Source: Acidobacteriota bacterium (lineage in GTDB: Bacteria; Acidobacteriota; Vicinamibacteria; Vicinamibacterales; 2-12-FULL-66-21). Taken from it: a DNA stretch of 64,000 bases. The notes under the pieces were generated by a model. That model saw only the letters and a list, made by a program, of their open reading frames with translations. It did no database searches and was not told the DNA's origin. The stretch is from NCBI GenBank assembly GCA_003222675.1, contig QHWT01000054.1, forward strand, positions 57,005 to 121,004. Direction: 5' to 3'. This document shows positions 16,389 through 24,772 of the stretch, piece by piece (positions within the stretch are counted from its first letter, which is position 1; each line of letters opens with the position of its first letter). Position numbers and translations under genes: made by a program.

Positions 16389-18838
16389 CTGCCGCGAAGT
16401 ACTCGCAAGGGATCAAGACGCGCTGCCCGGCGTGCCGGTACCAGACACGCGAGCGCTCCGCAGAGCACCAGCAGCAGCGGCACCAGCGTAAACGTGAGTG
16501 TGTCGTGCGCCGTGACGCCGTAAAGCTGGTTCGATAGCAGGCGCATCAACCAGGTTGATGCGACCATGCCCGCGATCAGCCCTGCACAGATCACCGTGAG
16601 TCCCTGGCGGAGTACCAACCGAAGGAGATCCGCGCGACTGGCCCCCAGCGCAGCACGTATCGCGAGCTCACGCGATCGCTGCGAGACCGCGTAAGACAGC
16701 ATGCCGAAAAGGCCGACAACAGCGATGAGCAGCGCGGAACCTGCAAAGGCGCAGAGCACCACCGCGTAAAGCCGCGGCCGCGTCAGGGTCGCCAGGAGGC
16801 GCTGCTCCAGTGGCATGACCGCATCTGCGACCAGTCCTGAATCGGACTCGCGCACCACAGATCGGAGCGCAGCTGCTGCCGCGCCAAAATCATTCGGCGT
16901 GCGGGCCAGCAACGTAACCGTCTGCACGGGTAGTCGACGGCCCATCTGACGGTGTGAGTAGTACAGCTCTGGCTGCGAAATGTTTGCGGCGTTCACGTAG
17001 CGCACGTCCTCTACGATTCCGATGACCGTCGATTCAATCTGCGCACCGTCGGGAGGCGGGTAACCCGCCAGAGGCACCTTCGAGCCCAGTGGCGCACCAC
17101 CGAGATAGCGACGCGCAAATGACTGGTTGACGACAACGACCGGCTCCGACGTCTCCGTATCCTCGTCGGAGAACGCACGTCCCGCGCGCACGTGCATCCC
17201 AAGCGCGGAGAAATACCGCGGACTGACGATCCGCGGCGACGCCTGCACCTTCACGATGCCTCCGGCCGCGTCGTGCGATCGCAAGTCGAACGCGGTGGTG
17301 GATCCTCCGGCCGTCAGCGGAATTTCAGACGTAAACGCCGCTTCGGTTACACCGTGCACCGCCGCGAGGCGATGAAGAATCTGATCGACCAGTGCAAACC
17401 GGCGTTCCGGCGCCGGATACATCGTCACCGGCATCGACAATCGCGCCGACAGAACCGCCGTCGCGTCGAACCCGCGATCCGCGTTGACCAGTGCGACAAA
17501 GCTGCGCCCGAGGAGCGACGCGCCAAGGAGCAGCATGCAGGCAATCGCGACCTGCGCGGCCATGATGAGCGTTCTTGCGCGAGCAGTCCGCGAGCGCACG
17601 CCGGCGCCGACAGGCGCGGTGCCGTCCTCCGCCAGCGCTTCGACAAGGTTGAGCTGACGGATGCGTAAAGCCGGTAATAAACCGAGGACGGTGCTCGTGC
17701 CAATCGACAGCGCGAGCGTGAACGTGACAACCGCCGCGTCGATGCCGAGGTCGTTGACGCGCGGAAAGTCGGCGGGCAACAGCGACGGCATCGATCGATG
17801 GAGCAGCCACGTGAGCGCGAGACCAGCCACACCGCCGATGATGCCGATGACCAGACTCTCGATGAGGAGCTGACGTGTGACCCGCGCGCTGCCGGCGCCC
17901 AGCGCCGCGCGAATCGCCATCTCCCGGCTTCGCGTGGTCGTCCGCGCCAGCTGCAGGCCGGCGACGTTCCCCGTGGCGGTCACGAGCAGCAGGCCCACTG
18001 CCGCCAGTAACATGATCAGCGGGCGCTGAACGTCGGCCGTAATGGCATCGCGCAGCGGTTGTGCCGCGATCTCGATCGGACCGTTGCTGCCGAAGATGGC
18101 CGCGGTGGTCATGCCGGTATCCGCGGCAAATCGGCCGCGCGCCGTGCCCTCGGCAGCCGCCTGCGCCGCGGTGACACCGACGCGGAGGGTCGCAATCGCG
18201 CTGAATAACGTGAGAGAGTTCCCGGTCGATGGCTGAACTGAGTACGGAACGATCGCCCGTATCTGACGGTCCGGATACGCGGCGGCATCGGGCAGAACGG
18301 CGACGATCGTATAAGGCTTGCCGTCAAGATGCACGAGTCGGCCAATCAGGCCTGGATCAGCGCCGAAGCGCTGCCGCCACAAGCCTTCGGAGAGCACGAT
18401 CACAAGCGAGGTTTCGTCCTTCTCCTCGAAGAATGTCCCGATCAGCGGACGCGCGCTGAGCACCGGAAACAGGCTGGCGGTTGCTTCGGCGATTCGAATG
18501 CGTTCAGGCTCACCAGCATCCGAGATGGTGACCAGACGCGACGACCACGCGGCGATGCGGTCAATCGTCATCGCGTGCTCACGCCACGCGAGATACGCCG
18601 TGTTGCTGAACGCGCCGAACCGCGGCGCATTGCCACCCCGCGTTTCCGTCAAAACGACGAGGCGGTCGGCGTGCGGCCAAGGCAACGGTTTTATCAGCAC
18701 GCCGTAGGTCACGCTGAACAGGACGGACGTGGCGCCGATGCCAAGCGCCATCGTCAGGATGGTGAGCACGGTGTAACGGAGCTGTTGGCGCAGCAGGCGC
18801 GCGGCATAGCGGAAGTCCTGCACCAATGTCATCGCCAT
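16385..18838 (-). CDS. ADOP-family ABC transporter permease (duplicated MacB/FtsX)
   Basis: Inner-membrane protein of 817 residues without the soluble prefix domain. It begins MTLVQDFRYAARLLRQQ and enters its first span directly (VLTILTMALGIGATSVLFSV). The first FtsX block has EMAIRAALGAGSARV and the second ELAIRAALGASRADL, with two MacB-like periplasmic domains between spans. The start at 18838 is supported by GGAAGGG six bases upstream. No ATPase gene adjoins. Its stop lies inside the right arm of the inverted-repeat element at 16364-16388. Confidence 0.9.
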   Translation of the reverse strand: MAMTLVQDFRYAARLLRQQLRYTVLTILTMALGIGATSVLFSVTYGVLIKPLPWPHADRLVVLTETRGGNAPRFGAFSNTAYLAWREHAMTIDRIAAWSSRLVTISDAGEPERIRIAEATASLFPVLSARPLIGTFFEEKDETSLVIVLSEGLWRQRFGADPGLIGRLVHLDGKPYTIVAVLPDAAAYPDRQIRAIVPYSVQPSTGNSLTLFSAIATLRVGVTAAQAAAEGTARGRFAADTGMTTAAIFGSNGPIEIAAQPLRDAITADVQRPLIMLLAAVGLLLVTATGNVAGLQLARTTTRSREMAIRAALGAGSARVTRQLLIESLVIGIIGGVAGLALTWLLHRSMPSLLPADFPRVNDLGIDAAVVTFTLALSIGTSTVLGLLPALRIRQLNLVEALAEDGTAPVGAGVRSRTARARTLIMAAQVAIACMLLLGASLLGRSFVALVNADRGFDATAVLSARLSMPVTMYPAPERRFALVDQILHRLAAVHGVTEAAFTSEIPLTAGGSTTAFDLRSHDAAGGIVKVQASPRIVSPRYFSALGMHVRAGRAFSDEDTETSEPVVVVNQSFARRYLGGAPLGSKVPLAGYPPPDGAQIESTVIGIVEDVRYVNAANISQPELYYSHRQMGRRLPVQTVTLLARTPNDFGAAAAALRSVVRESDSGLVADAVMPLEQRLLATLTRPRLYAVVLCAFAGSALLIAVVGLFGMLSYAVSQRSRELAIRAALGASRADLLRLVLRQGLTVICAGLIAGMVASTWLMRLLSNQLYGVTAHDTLTFTLVPLLLVLCGALACLVPARRAARLDPLRVLRGS

Positions 18839-18992
18839 CGGAATCCCTTCCTGATGTCACTTAACCATGCTTGGTCATGCTGAACGAGCGTTCGAATGGA
18901 AATCGCTGCGCCCAGGCGGGCGCGGCTTTGACGGGTCCAGACAAGCACAAGAGTGAGCATGCAACGGCTGCGGATGCATCAGTCTAGTCCTA

Positions 18993-19124
18993 TACCGGCC
19001 AAGCGTTGCAGGAGGCCGCTCGCGAGAAGTCGCCGCACGGTACCGGCCAAGGGCTGCAGCAGGCCGCTCGCGAGAAGTCGCCGCAAGGTACCGGCAAAGG
19101 GCTGCAGCAGGCCGCTCGCGAGAA
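18993..19124. repeat. 48-bp direct tandem repeat, 2.75 copies
   Basis: Units start at 18993, 19041 and 19089. They share the core GGCCGCTCGCGAGAA and each begins TACCGGC. The second and third copies are almost identical over 36 bases. The unit length is a multiple of three, so each frame gives a 16-residue repeat, but no gene is evident across it. Confidence 0.75.
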
Positions 19125-19383
19125 CAAGGAAGACGCGCGGGTCCGCAAGGGAAGCACGGACCCGGCTCGGCGGTATGGCAACAACGAGGCGACAGAGGAG
19201 TGTGGGCGTGACGCTCAGTTCCCGCTCGTACGGTGTGCCGTCACACCTGAGCGGAGATCGGCAGGACCCTTGGAGACTGGCAACGCCCCATACTCGATAA
19301 AGGGTAGGCAGTCGCCTGCGGCGATATATCACCCGAAAGTAGTAGACGCATCGCGCAGGAAGTCGGAGGAGCAGGAAACGCGG

Positions 19384-19415
19384 CGGATGGCGATCGCCGA
19401 CGCGATCGCCATCCG
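19384..19415 (-). terminator. perfect hairpin after the beta-propeller gene
   Basis: A 14-bp stem (CGGATGGCGATCGC and its complement) closes a CGAC tetraloop 12 bases past the TAA/TGA end of the gene at 19428. There is no T-run on either side, so it is either a Rho-assisted or stabilising 3' hairpin rather than a classical intrinsic terminator. Confidence 0.5.
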
Positions 19416-19427
19416 AACGGACGAGGA

Positions 19428-21776
19428 CTATTTGCCGCTCAGGTTGAGGGACAGGGTGGTCTGCGCGCAATTCTTCAGATCTGCAAGCTCGCAGATCTGG
19501 TATCGCAGCGAGTACGTGCCGCCACTCGACTTTCCGAGTACGTCGACCGATCCATTGGCGTTGAGCCGGATCTGGCTGTTCGACGGCGACAGTGAGACGA
19601 GCGACAGCTTCACGTTCGCGACCGTGGCAGGAGCGCCGCCTAGCGTGTCGTTCGCCAGGACGTTCACCACCGCCATTCCTCCAGTTTTCGAAGACGCTCT
19701 CGCGCTGTCGGCCACAGCGTTCACAATGTACGAGGTGACAGTGACGGTTACGGAGACGTCACCCGTGCAATTGGCGGGATTCGCCTTTTCGCAAATGTGA
19801 TAGGACAGCGTCTGCGGTCCGGCCGCCGCGCTGGGCGCCACAGACACCGACCCCGTGGCTGCATCGAGCGTGACACCGTTTGTCGAAGAGGCAGTCACTA
19901 TCGTCACGCGCGCCAGCGTTGCGGTCGCGCCATCGAAGACATCGTTGGCCAGCACGTTTGCGATCGCGGTCCCGCCGCCCCTCGACATGGACCCGCTATC
20001 GCTGTTCGCCTGGATGTCGCGCCATGTGACGTTCACCGTAACGGTTCCGTTCGTCGGGGAGCAATTGTTTAGATCCGCGTTTTCGCAAATCTTATAACTA
20101 AGTAAGTGCGCACCCTTTGTCGCGCCTGGAGCCACAGCAACTGAGCCATCAGCAGAGTTGAAGGTGAGAGCGTCGTCTTTGGAGAGGACGACCGGTGTCA
20201 CCGTTGCGAGCGATGCAGCGTCGGGGCCGAGCGTGTCGTTCGCGACGATATTCGCAATGGCTATGGCCCCTGGAAGCGACGTCGCGCCATCGTCGGCGGC
20301 GGTGATTGGATAACGCTCTCTCACGGACACCGTTGCGGCCGCCGTAGCACAGTGCGTGGTTCCGGGTTCGCAAATCTGATACGTGAGGGTGTGGCTGCCA
20401 AGCGCCGCGTCGGCTGCGATCCAGACCGCCCCGGCGGCATCCAGCGTCAGACTCGGGCTCGTTGGCAGCGCGACCGACAGCGACACGTTCCCGATCGCCG
20501 CTTGCGCGCCTCCGATGGTGTCGTTCGCGAGCACGTTCGCGATCGCGATTCCGGCATGCTGGGCTGGCACCGCGCCCGGCGCGATGTCATCTGTCGCGTG
20601 GATCGGATACGGTGTCGGACTGACCGCGCGATTGGGGAGAATGGCCACTCCGTTCGGCTGCCCTGCAACCGTTATCAACTGAACTTCCAGCGCGTTTGTC
20701 GTCGGGTCGATCAGGCGGACGGTGCCGTTATTCGGGATCGATACGAGCACCGCCGTTCTATCCGGCGTGACTGCCAGTCCAGCCGGAGTGCGCTGCTGGC
20801 TCCATGCTGGGCCGTCCTGGCCAAGATCGATCCAGTTCACCTGCGCCGAGTTCGTCGGATCATCGACCGTCGCTGTCTCGATCGCCGCGACCCACCGTCC
20901 TGGAAGGAAACCGGCGCCGTAGAGGGTATCGGCCCAATAGGACGTTATCCCGACATAGGCGCGACCTCCATCCGGGGTGAACGCGATTGAGCCCGGCAGC
21001 GAATAGAGCGGGATCGATTTCACCATCGGCTTGGTGGCCGGGCGGATGTTGGTGGTGTCGACGACAGCGACGCCGCCGGTCACCCGGAACCCAAACGAAT
21101 CAGAGACATAGCTGACCACCGACACGTACGCGCGCGGCTGACTCGGCGAGATCGCCACGCCAACCGCAACGTTCGAGATGCCCGCTGTTGGGGCCTCCTC
21201 CGGCAGAAACGACGTGACCACCGTATTGCCTGTCGTCTCGATCACGGAAACAGTTCCCGACGCGACGATGAGATAATGTCCGTCGGGCGTGATGGCGAGC
21301 TGTCCGTCACTGCCGCCGACGTTCAGCGGCGTGCGAGTACCGGAACCAGTGTCGACCAATTCGACGCCGGTAGCCGTCAATACATAGAGCAGATCTCTGA
21401 CCGGATCTCCTCCGGAAGTGACGACGATGCTGGTCGGATGATCGCCGACGGAAAACATGCCCGTGACGGCGACACTGGCGGGATCGGGACTCGTCGCGTC
21501 GATCTGCCAGACTGAGTTGGAACCACTGTTGGTCACGTAGGCACGCGTGCCATCCTGCGAGATCGCCACTTGCGCCGGCGCCGTGCCAACCCTCAGGGGG
21601 GTCACCGTTTTGCCGTTGGTGTCGATTACGTCCACGTCGTTCGTGGCCGTATTCGCGACAAAGGCATTGGTCTGGGCGTCGGCCCGAGTTCCGGCCACGC
21701 CGACAAACAGAGAGGCCAGACACAACAGCGTGGCCAGCCCCTGCCGGATGGTGGTCCTTCCGTTCCTTTGCGTCAT
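19428..21776 (-). CDS. secreted YVTN/YncE-type beta-propeller with four Ig-like domains
   Basis: An exported 782-residue protein. A signal peptide (about 12-35, ending TRADAQ) leads into a beta-propeller of roughly 350 residues with FVANTATNDVDVIDTNGKTV, AYVTNSGSNSVW and IPNNGTVRLIDPTTN blades. Four tandem Ig-like domains follow. Each starts with an (I/V)AxANVLANDT-like strand and ends with a [Y]xICExxxxxxC strand; the paired Cys probably form a disulfide in every domain. The start at 21776 has AAGGA nine bases upstream. Such proteins are often surface-exposed binding or adhesion proteins. The cargo or ligand cannot be deduced. Confidence 0.78.
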   Translation of the reverse strand: MTQRNGRTTIRQGLATLLCLASLFVGVAGTRADAQTNAFVANTATNDVDVIDTNGKTVTPLRVGTAPAQVAISQDGTRAYVTNSGSNSVWQIDATSPDPASVAVTGMFSVGDHPTSIVVTSGGDPVRDLLYVLTATGVELVDTGSGTRTPLNVGGSDGQLAITPDGHYLIVASGTVSVIETTGNTVVTSFLPEEAPTAGISNVAVGVAISPSQPRAYVSVVSYVSDSFGFRVTGGVAVVDTTNIRPATKPMVKSIPLYSLPGSIAFTPDGGRAYVGITSYWADTLYGAGFLPGRWVAAIETATVDDPTNSAQVNWIDLGQDGPAWSQQRTPAGLAVTPDRTAVLVSIPNNGTVRLIDPTTNALEVQLITVAGQPNGVAILPNRAVSPTPYPIHATDDIAPGAVPAQHAGIAIANVLANDTIGGAQAAIGNVSLSVALPTSPSLTLDAAGAVWIAADAALGSHTLTYQICEPGTTHCATAAATVSVRERYPITAADDGATSLPGAIAIANIVANDTLGPDAASLATVTPVVLSKDDALTFNSADGSVAVAPGATKGAHLLSYKICENADLNNCSPTNGTVTVNVTWRDIQANSDSGSMSRGGGTAIANVLANDVFDGATATLARVTIVTASSTNGVTLDAATGSVSVAPSAAAGPQTLSYHICEKANPANCTGDVSVTVTVTSYIVNAVADSARASSKTGGMAVVNVLANDTLGGAPATVANVKLSLVSLSPSNSQIRLNANGSVDVLGKSSGGTYSLRYQICELADLKNCAQTTLSLNLSGK

Positions 21777-22388
21777 CGAATGAATCCTTGTGAAGCGTGT
21801 TTGTTCAGCGGCCCGGTTGCCGCATTTCCCGAGACGTCGGTCGGCGGATTTGAGAGCGGTCACGTGTGAGAACATGAACGAGCAGCGCAAAATCCGGGAG
21901 TGAACCGCGAAGGGTCGACGTCACGCACAACGCACCGATCAGAAGGGGTGAGCGAGCGCGGCGTGAAATATAGCGAGCGCTGAGATTCTTTGTCGACTCG
22001 ACCGAAGTCATTCAGATGGGAGACTTCTCCAGAAGGAACGCCATCGGCGACATCCGGTTCGGGCTCCGGACCGACCGGAACTCCGAACCGGTTCGTCACT
22101 TGTTCGCGTCGCCGCCAGGCCATGGGCAGACAGGGGCCCGAGCTCCTGATTCTTTTAACGGGCTTTCAACGGGCTTTCATTGGGCTTTCATCGAGCGGAC
22201 CGTCGCGCAAAGCCTCATCGCCAGCGGCGCCCGAGGCGACGGTCAGCGTCGCGCTTCTCGGGCTGCCGCGCGGGCCGAGGGGTGCACGGTCTTGGGCTAG
22301 TGTTCGCCATAGGCGAGCGCCAATCGCCACTCGCCATCCGTGAATCGGCACTCTGCAGGCTGCAGTTGCCAATCGGCTGTCGGCCAGG
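21777..22388. other. intergenic region, 612 bases, with short repeats
   Basis: No credible gene. It includes the promoter region of the beta-propeller gene at its left end, an 11-base tandem repeat at 22158-22190, and a degenerate word-like block at 22300-22384 built from near copies of GCCAATCGCC/CTGCAGTTGCC. The latter abuts the stop of the ADOP gene at 22389. Confidence 0.5.
22158..22190. repeat. 11-bp tandem repeat, three copies
   Basis: Three consecutive units of ACGGGCTTTCA, the third with two changes (TTGGGCTTTCA). The period is one helical turn. No coding frame uses it. Confidence 0.7.
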
Positions 22389-24764
22389 CTACGCCTGGTC
22401 CCGGAATGCCAGCAGAGGGCTTACGCGTAACGCGCGGCGTGCCGGCGGGACAAGCGCCGCGACGATGACAAGGGATAGTCCGGCAACAACCGTCGCGATC
22501 AGGCGAGCGTCGATCCACGGAAGCCCGTACACGAGCGATCGTGCGATCCGGACCAGCATGCCCGCGCCGAGCAAGCCGGTTGCGACGCCGGCGAAGGCGG
22601 GCGTCAGCGTTGCGCCGACGAATGTGCGGATGATGTGCCATGGACCGGCTCCAAGTGCCATGCGCAGCCCTATCTCGCGCGTACGTCGACGCACCGTGTC
22701 GGCCATGACGCCGTACACGCCAATTACGGCGAGGCCCAACGCGATCAACCCGCACGTCGCAACGAGCGTCGCAATCAGCCGATCGGCGGCGAGGCCCCGC
22801 GAGATGTGCTCGTCGAACGTCGACACGTCGAGCTGTCTGACCTTGCCGGCCAAACGGAGCGCGTCGAGCACCTCTTGTTCAAACCCGACGGCGCCGCTGT
22901 GCGCCCGGATCGCGGCGACGAATCCCAGTGCCGTCGATCGCGACATCGGGTAATAGATCATCGGTTGTGGCGACCCTTCGAACGCACGATAGCTTTGCGT
23001 ACGGACGACGCCGACGATTTCGACGGTGTGGCCGAGCGCATCGGTGAGGTCGTGATGGACGGCGGCGCCAGGAAAATATCTCTGCACGAGTGCGTCGTTG
23101 ACGATTGCCACGTCTGCGCCGCTCACGTCGTCATCATGGGTAAACAACCGGCCGTCGATCAGCGGAATGGACATCACCTCGAAATACTCGCGCGTCGCGA
23201 AGTTGACGTCGAATTCGGCCCATTCGCTGGTCGCACCGCGCTCGATGCGGAATTCGCGCCGCGCCGATCGTGTGAGGGGCGGCGAGGCCGCCCACCCCAC
23301 ACCCGCGACCGACGGCGCGCGTTGAAGGCGCAGGGTCGCGGCGTCGCGATACGCAGGGTGGTAGCTGACTATGGATGCGATGACGAAGGGATCCAGCGCC
23401 TGCGGCCGAGCCGTACTCAAGGCGCTGTTGACCACCTTCGTGAGCAGCGCCGACTCGATCAGGAAAATCGTCGAGAGCGCGAGCTGCGCGGCGACGAGCG
23501 CCATCCGCAGCCGCGCGCCACCGTGCCGATCCCCAACGCGCGCCGGATCGCCGCGAAGCACATCAGGCGACAGCGAACGCGTCGACTGAATCGCCGGTGC
23601 CAGGCCGCACAGCAGGCCCGCTGCGACACCGACAGTCATCGTGATCAGCATCACGAGCGGCTGGACACGCGTGTCGAGAAGCCTCGCGTGCTCCGGCGCA
23701 AAGAGCGCAGGAATGGCGCCGGCGGTCCACGTCGCGACCAGTAGGCCCGCGGCGGCGCCGGACACCGCGAGGATCAGGCTTTCAACGAGCAGCTGACGCA
23801 TCAGCCTGGCGCGATCGGCGCCGAGCGCCATCCTGATCGTCAACTCGGGGCGCCGCGCGATCCCGCGTGACAGCAGCAGCGATCCCGCATTGACGCACGC
23901 GCTGAGGAGCAGCAGACAGGTCGCGCCAAGCAGAACCGCCGCGAGCAGTTCCGCCTGCGACCTGACGTCGGGGCCCAGGCGCGAGTACCGCACCGCGGTA
24001 AATCGGCGCGGTTCCTCAGCGGATCGAATGGTGCCTCTGTTTGTGTCCGGATAATTGTCGGCGAGCGTCTGAGATGTTCGGTTGAGGCTGGCCTGAAGGT
24101 CCTCGAGACTCATGTCAGGCGCGAGACGACCGATAACTTTGAGGCGCCGGATGCCGCGGCCGCTGTGTCTGACATCATCGTTCAGCGGAATCCAGGCACC
24201 GAACACACGATCGAGATGAATTCCAGGGAACCCTGGCGGCGCGATTGCGACGATAGAGTAGGCGCGTCCTCCGACGCTGAGAACCCGGCCGAGAATGTCC
24301 GGCTGGCCGCCGAATGCCTGCCAGACGTCGAAACCGAGAATCACGCCTTGTGGCTGATGTTCACCGGGCCATTGACCAAGATGCGGGTGAACGCGCAACA
24401 CGTCCCAGAAATTCTCCGACACGGCAGCGATGCGCGCGTTGATTGTCGCGCCGCCGGCACGCAGCACCGTTTCGGCGCGCTCGTCGATTGCCGCGGCGGC
24501 ATCGAGTGGAGCAGATGCCGTCAACGAGAGAATGTCCGCGTAGGAGGAGGAGCCGTAGGTCGCGCCGTTGGTCTGACTGGTATAGATGTCGACCAGGGCG
24601 GCCGGGCCGGTGACACCCGCCGGCGCGCGAAAGAGCAGAGCATCGACTGCGCTGTACACCGCGGCGTTCGCACCCGTCCCCACCGCAAGACTCACCACGA
24701 TAACGGCGGCAAGCCACGGCGTCCGCGAAAGATTCCGAAGCGCCTGTCGACAGTCGTGCAGCAT
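22389..24764 (-). CDS. ADOP-family ABC transporter permease (duplicated MacB/FtsX)
   Basis: Inner-membrane protein of 791 residues starting MLHDCRQALRNLSRTPWLAA at 24764, eight bases after the stop of the preceding ADOP gene. The first span is VVSLAVGTGANAAVYSAVDA. FtsX blocks include LTIRMALGADRARLMRQLLV and IGLRMALGAGPWHIIRTFVG. It ends RVSPLLAFRDQA, the usual ADOP terminus. The open frame extends far upstream into the neighbour, but that part is a frame shadow. The close spacing with the gene upstream implies one transcript and possibly a heteromeric pair. Confidence 0.88.
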   Translation of the reverse strand: MLHDCRQALRNLSRTPWLAAVIVVSLAVGTGANAAVYSAVDALLFRAPAGVTGPAALVDIYTSQTNGATYGSSSYADILSLTASAPLDAAAAIDERAETVLRAGGATINARIAAVSENFWDVLRVHPHLGQWPGEHQPQGVILGFDVWQAFGGQPDILGRVLSVGGRAYSIVAIAPPGFPGIHLDRVFGAWIPLNDDVRHSGRGIRRLKVIGRLAPDMSLEDLQASLNRTSQTLADNYPDTNRGTIRSAEEPRRFTAVRYSRLGPDVRSQAELLAAVLLGATCLLLLSACVNAGSLLLSRGIARRPELTIRMALGADRARLMRQLLVESLILAVSGAAAGLLVATWTAGAIPALFAPEHARLLDTRVQPLVMLITMTVGVAAGLLCGLAPAIQSTRSLSPDVLRGDPARVGDRHGGARLRMALVAAQLALSTIFLIESALLTKVVNSALSTARPQALDPFVIASIVSYHPAYRDAATLRLQRAPSVAGVGWAASPPLTRSARREFRIERGATSEWAEFDVNFATREYFEVMSIPLIDGRLFTHDDDVSGADVAIVNDALVQRYFPGAAVHHDLTDALGHTVEIVGVVRTQSYRAFEGSPQPMIYYPMSRSTALGFVAAIRAHSGAVGFEQEVLDALRLAGKVRQLDVSTFDEHISRGLAADRLIATLVATCGLIALGLAVIGVYGVMADTVRRRTREIGLRMALGAGPWHIIRTFVGATLTPAFAGVATGLLGAGMLVRIARSLVYGLPWIDARLIATVVAGLSLVIVAALVPPARRALRVSPLLAFRDQA

Positions 24765-24772
24765 GGACGCGC

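Larger units (their letters stand above)
18839..19427. other. intergenic region, 589 bases, with tandem repeat and hairpins
   Basis: No convincing gene. It holds a 48-base tandem repeat (18993-19124), a small hairpin with CGGGTCCG/CGGACCCG arms (19138-19164), and a strong hairpin at 19384-19415 just past the next gene's stop. Open frames run through the repeat on both strands, but they lack codon-bias support and family resemblance. Confidence 0.5.

Noticed and set aside
18993-19124. CRISPR array
   Set aside because: Direct repeats are contiguous without spacers and no cas genes are present.
19006-19800. 264-residue plus frame across the tandem repeat
   Set aside because: Its second half lies antisense to the propeller gene and there is no ribosome site or family match.
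21990-22343. 117-residue plus frame in the spacer before the ADOP gene
   Set aside because: Composition is Arg/Ser/Gly shadow-like and it runs over short tandem repeats; no homology signature.
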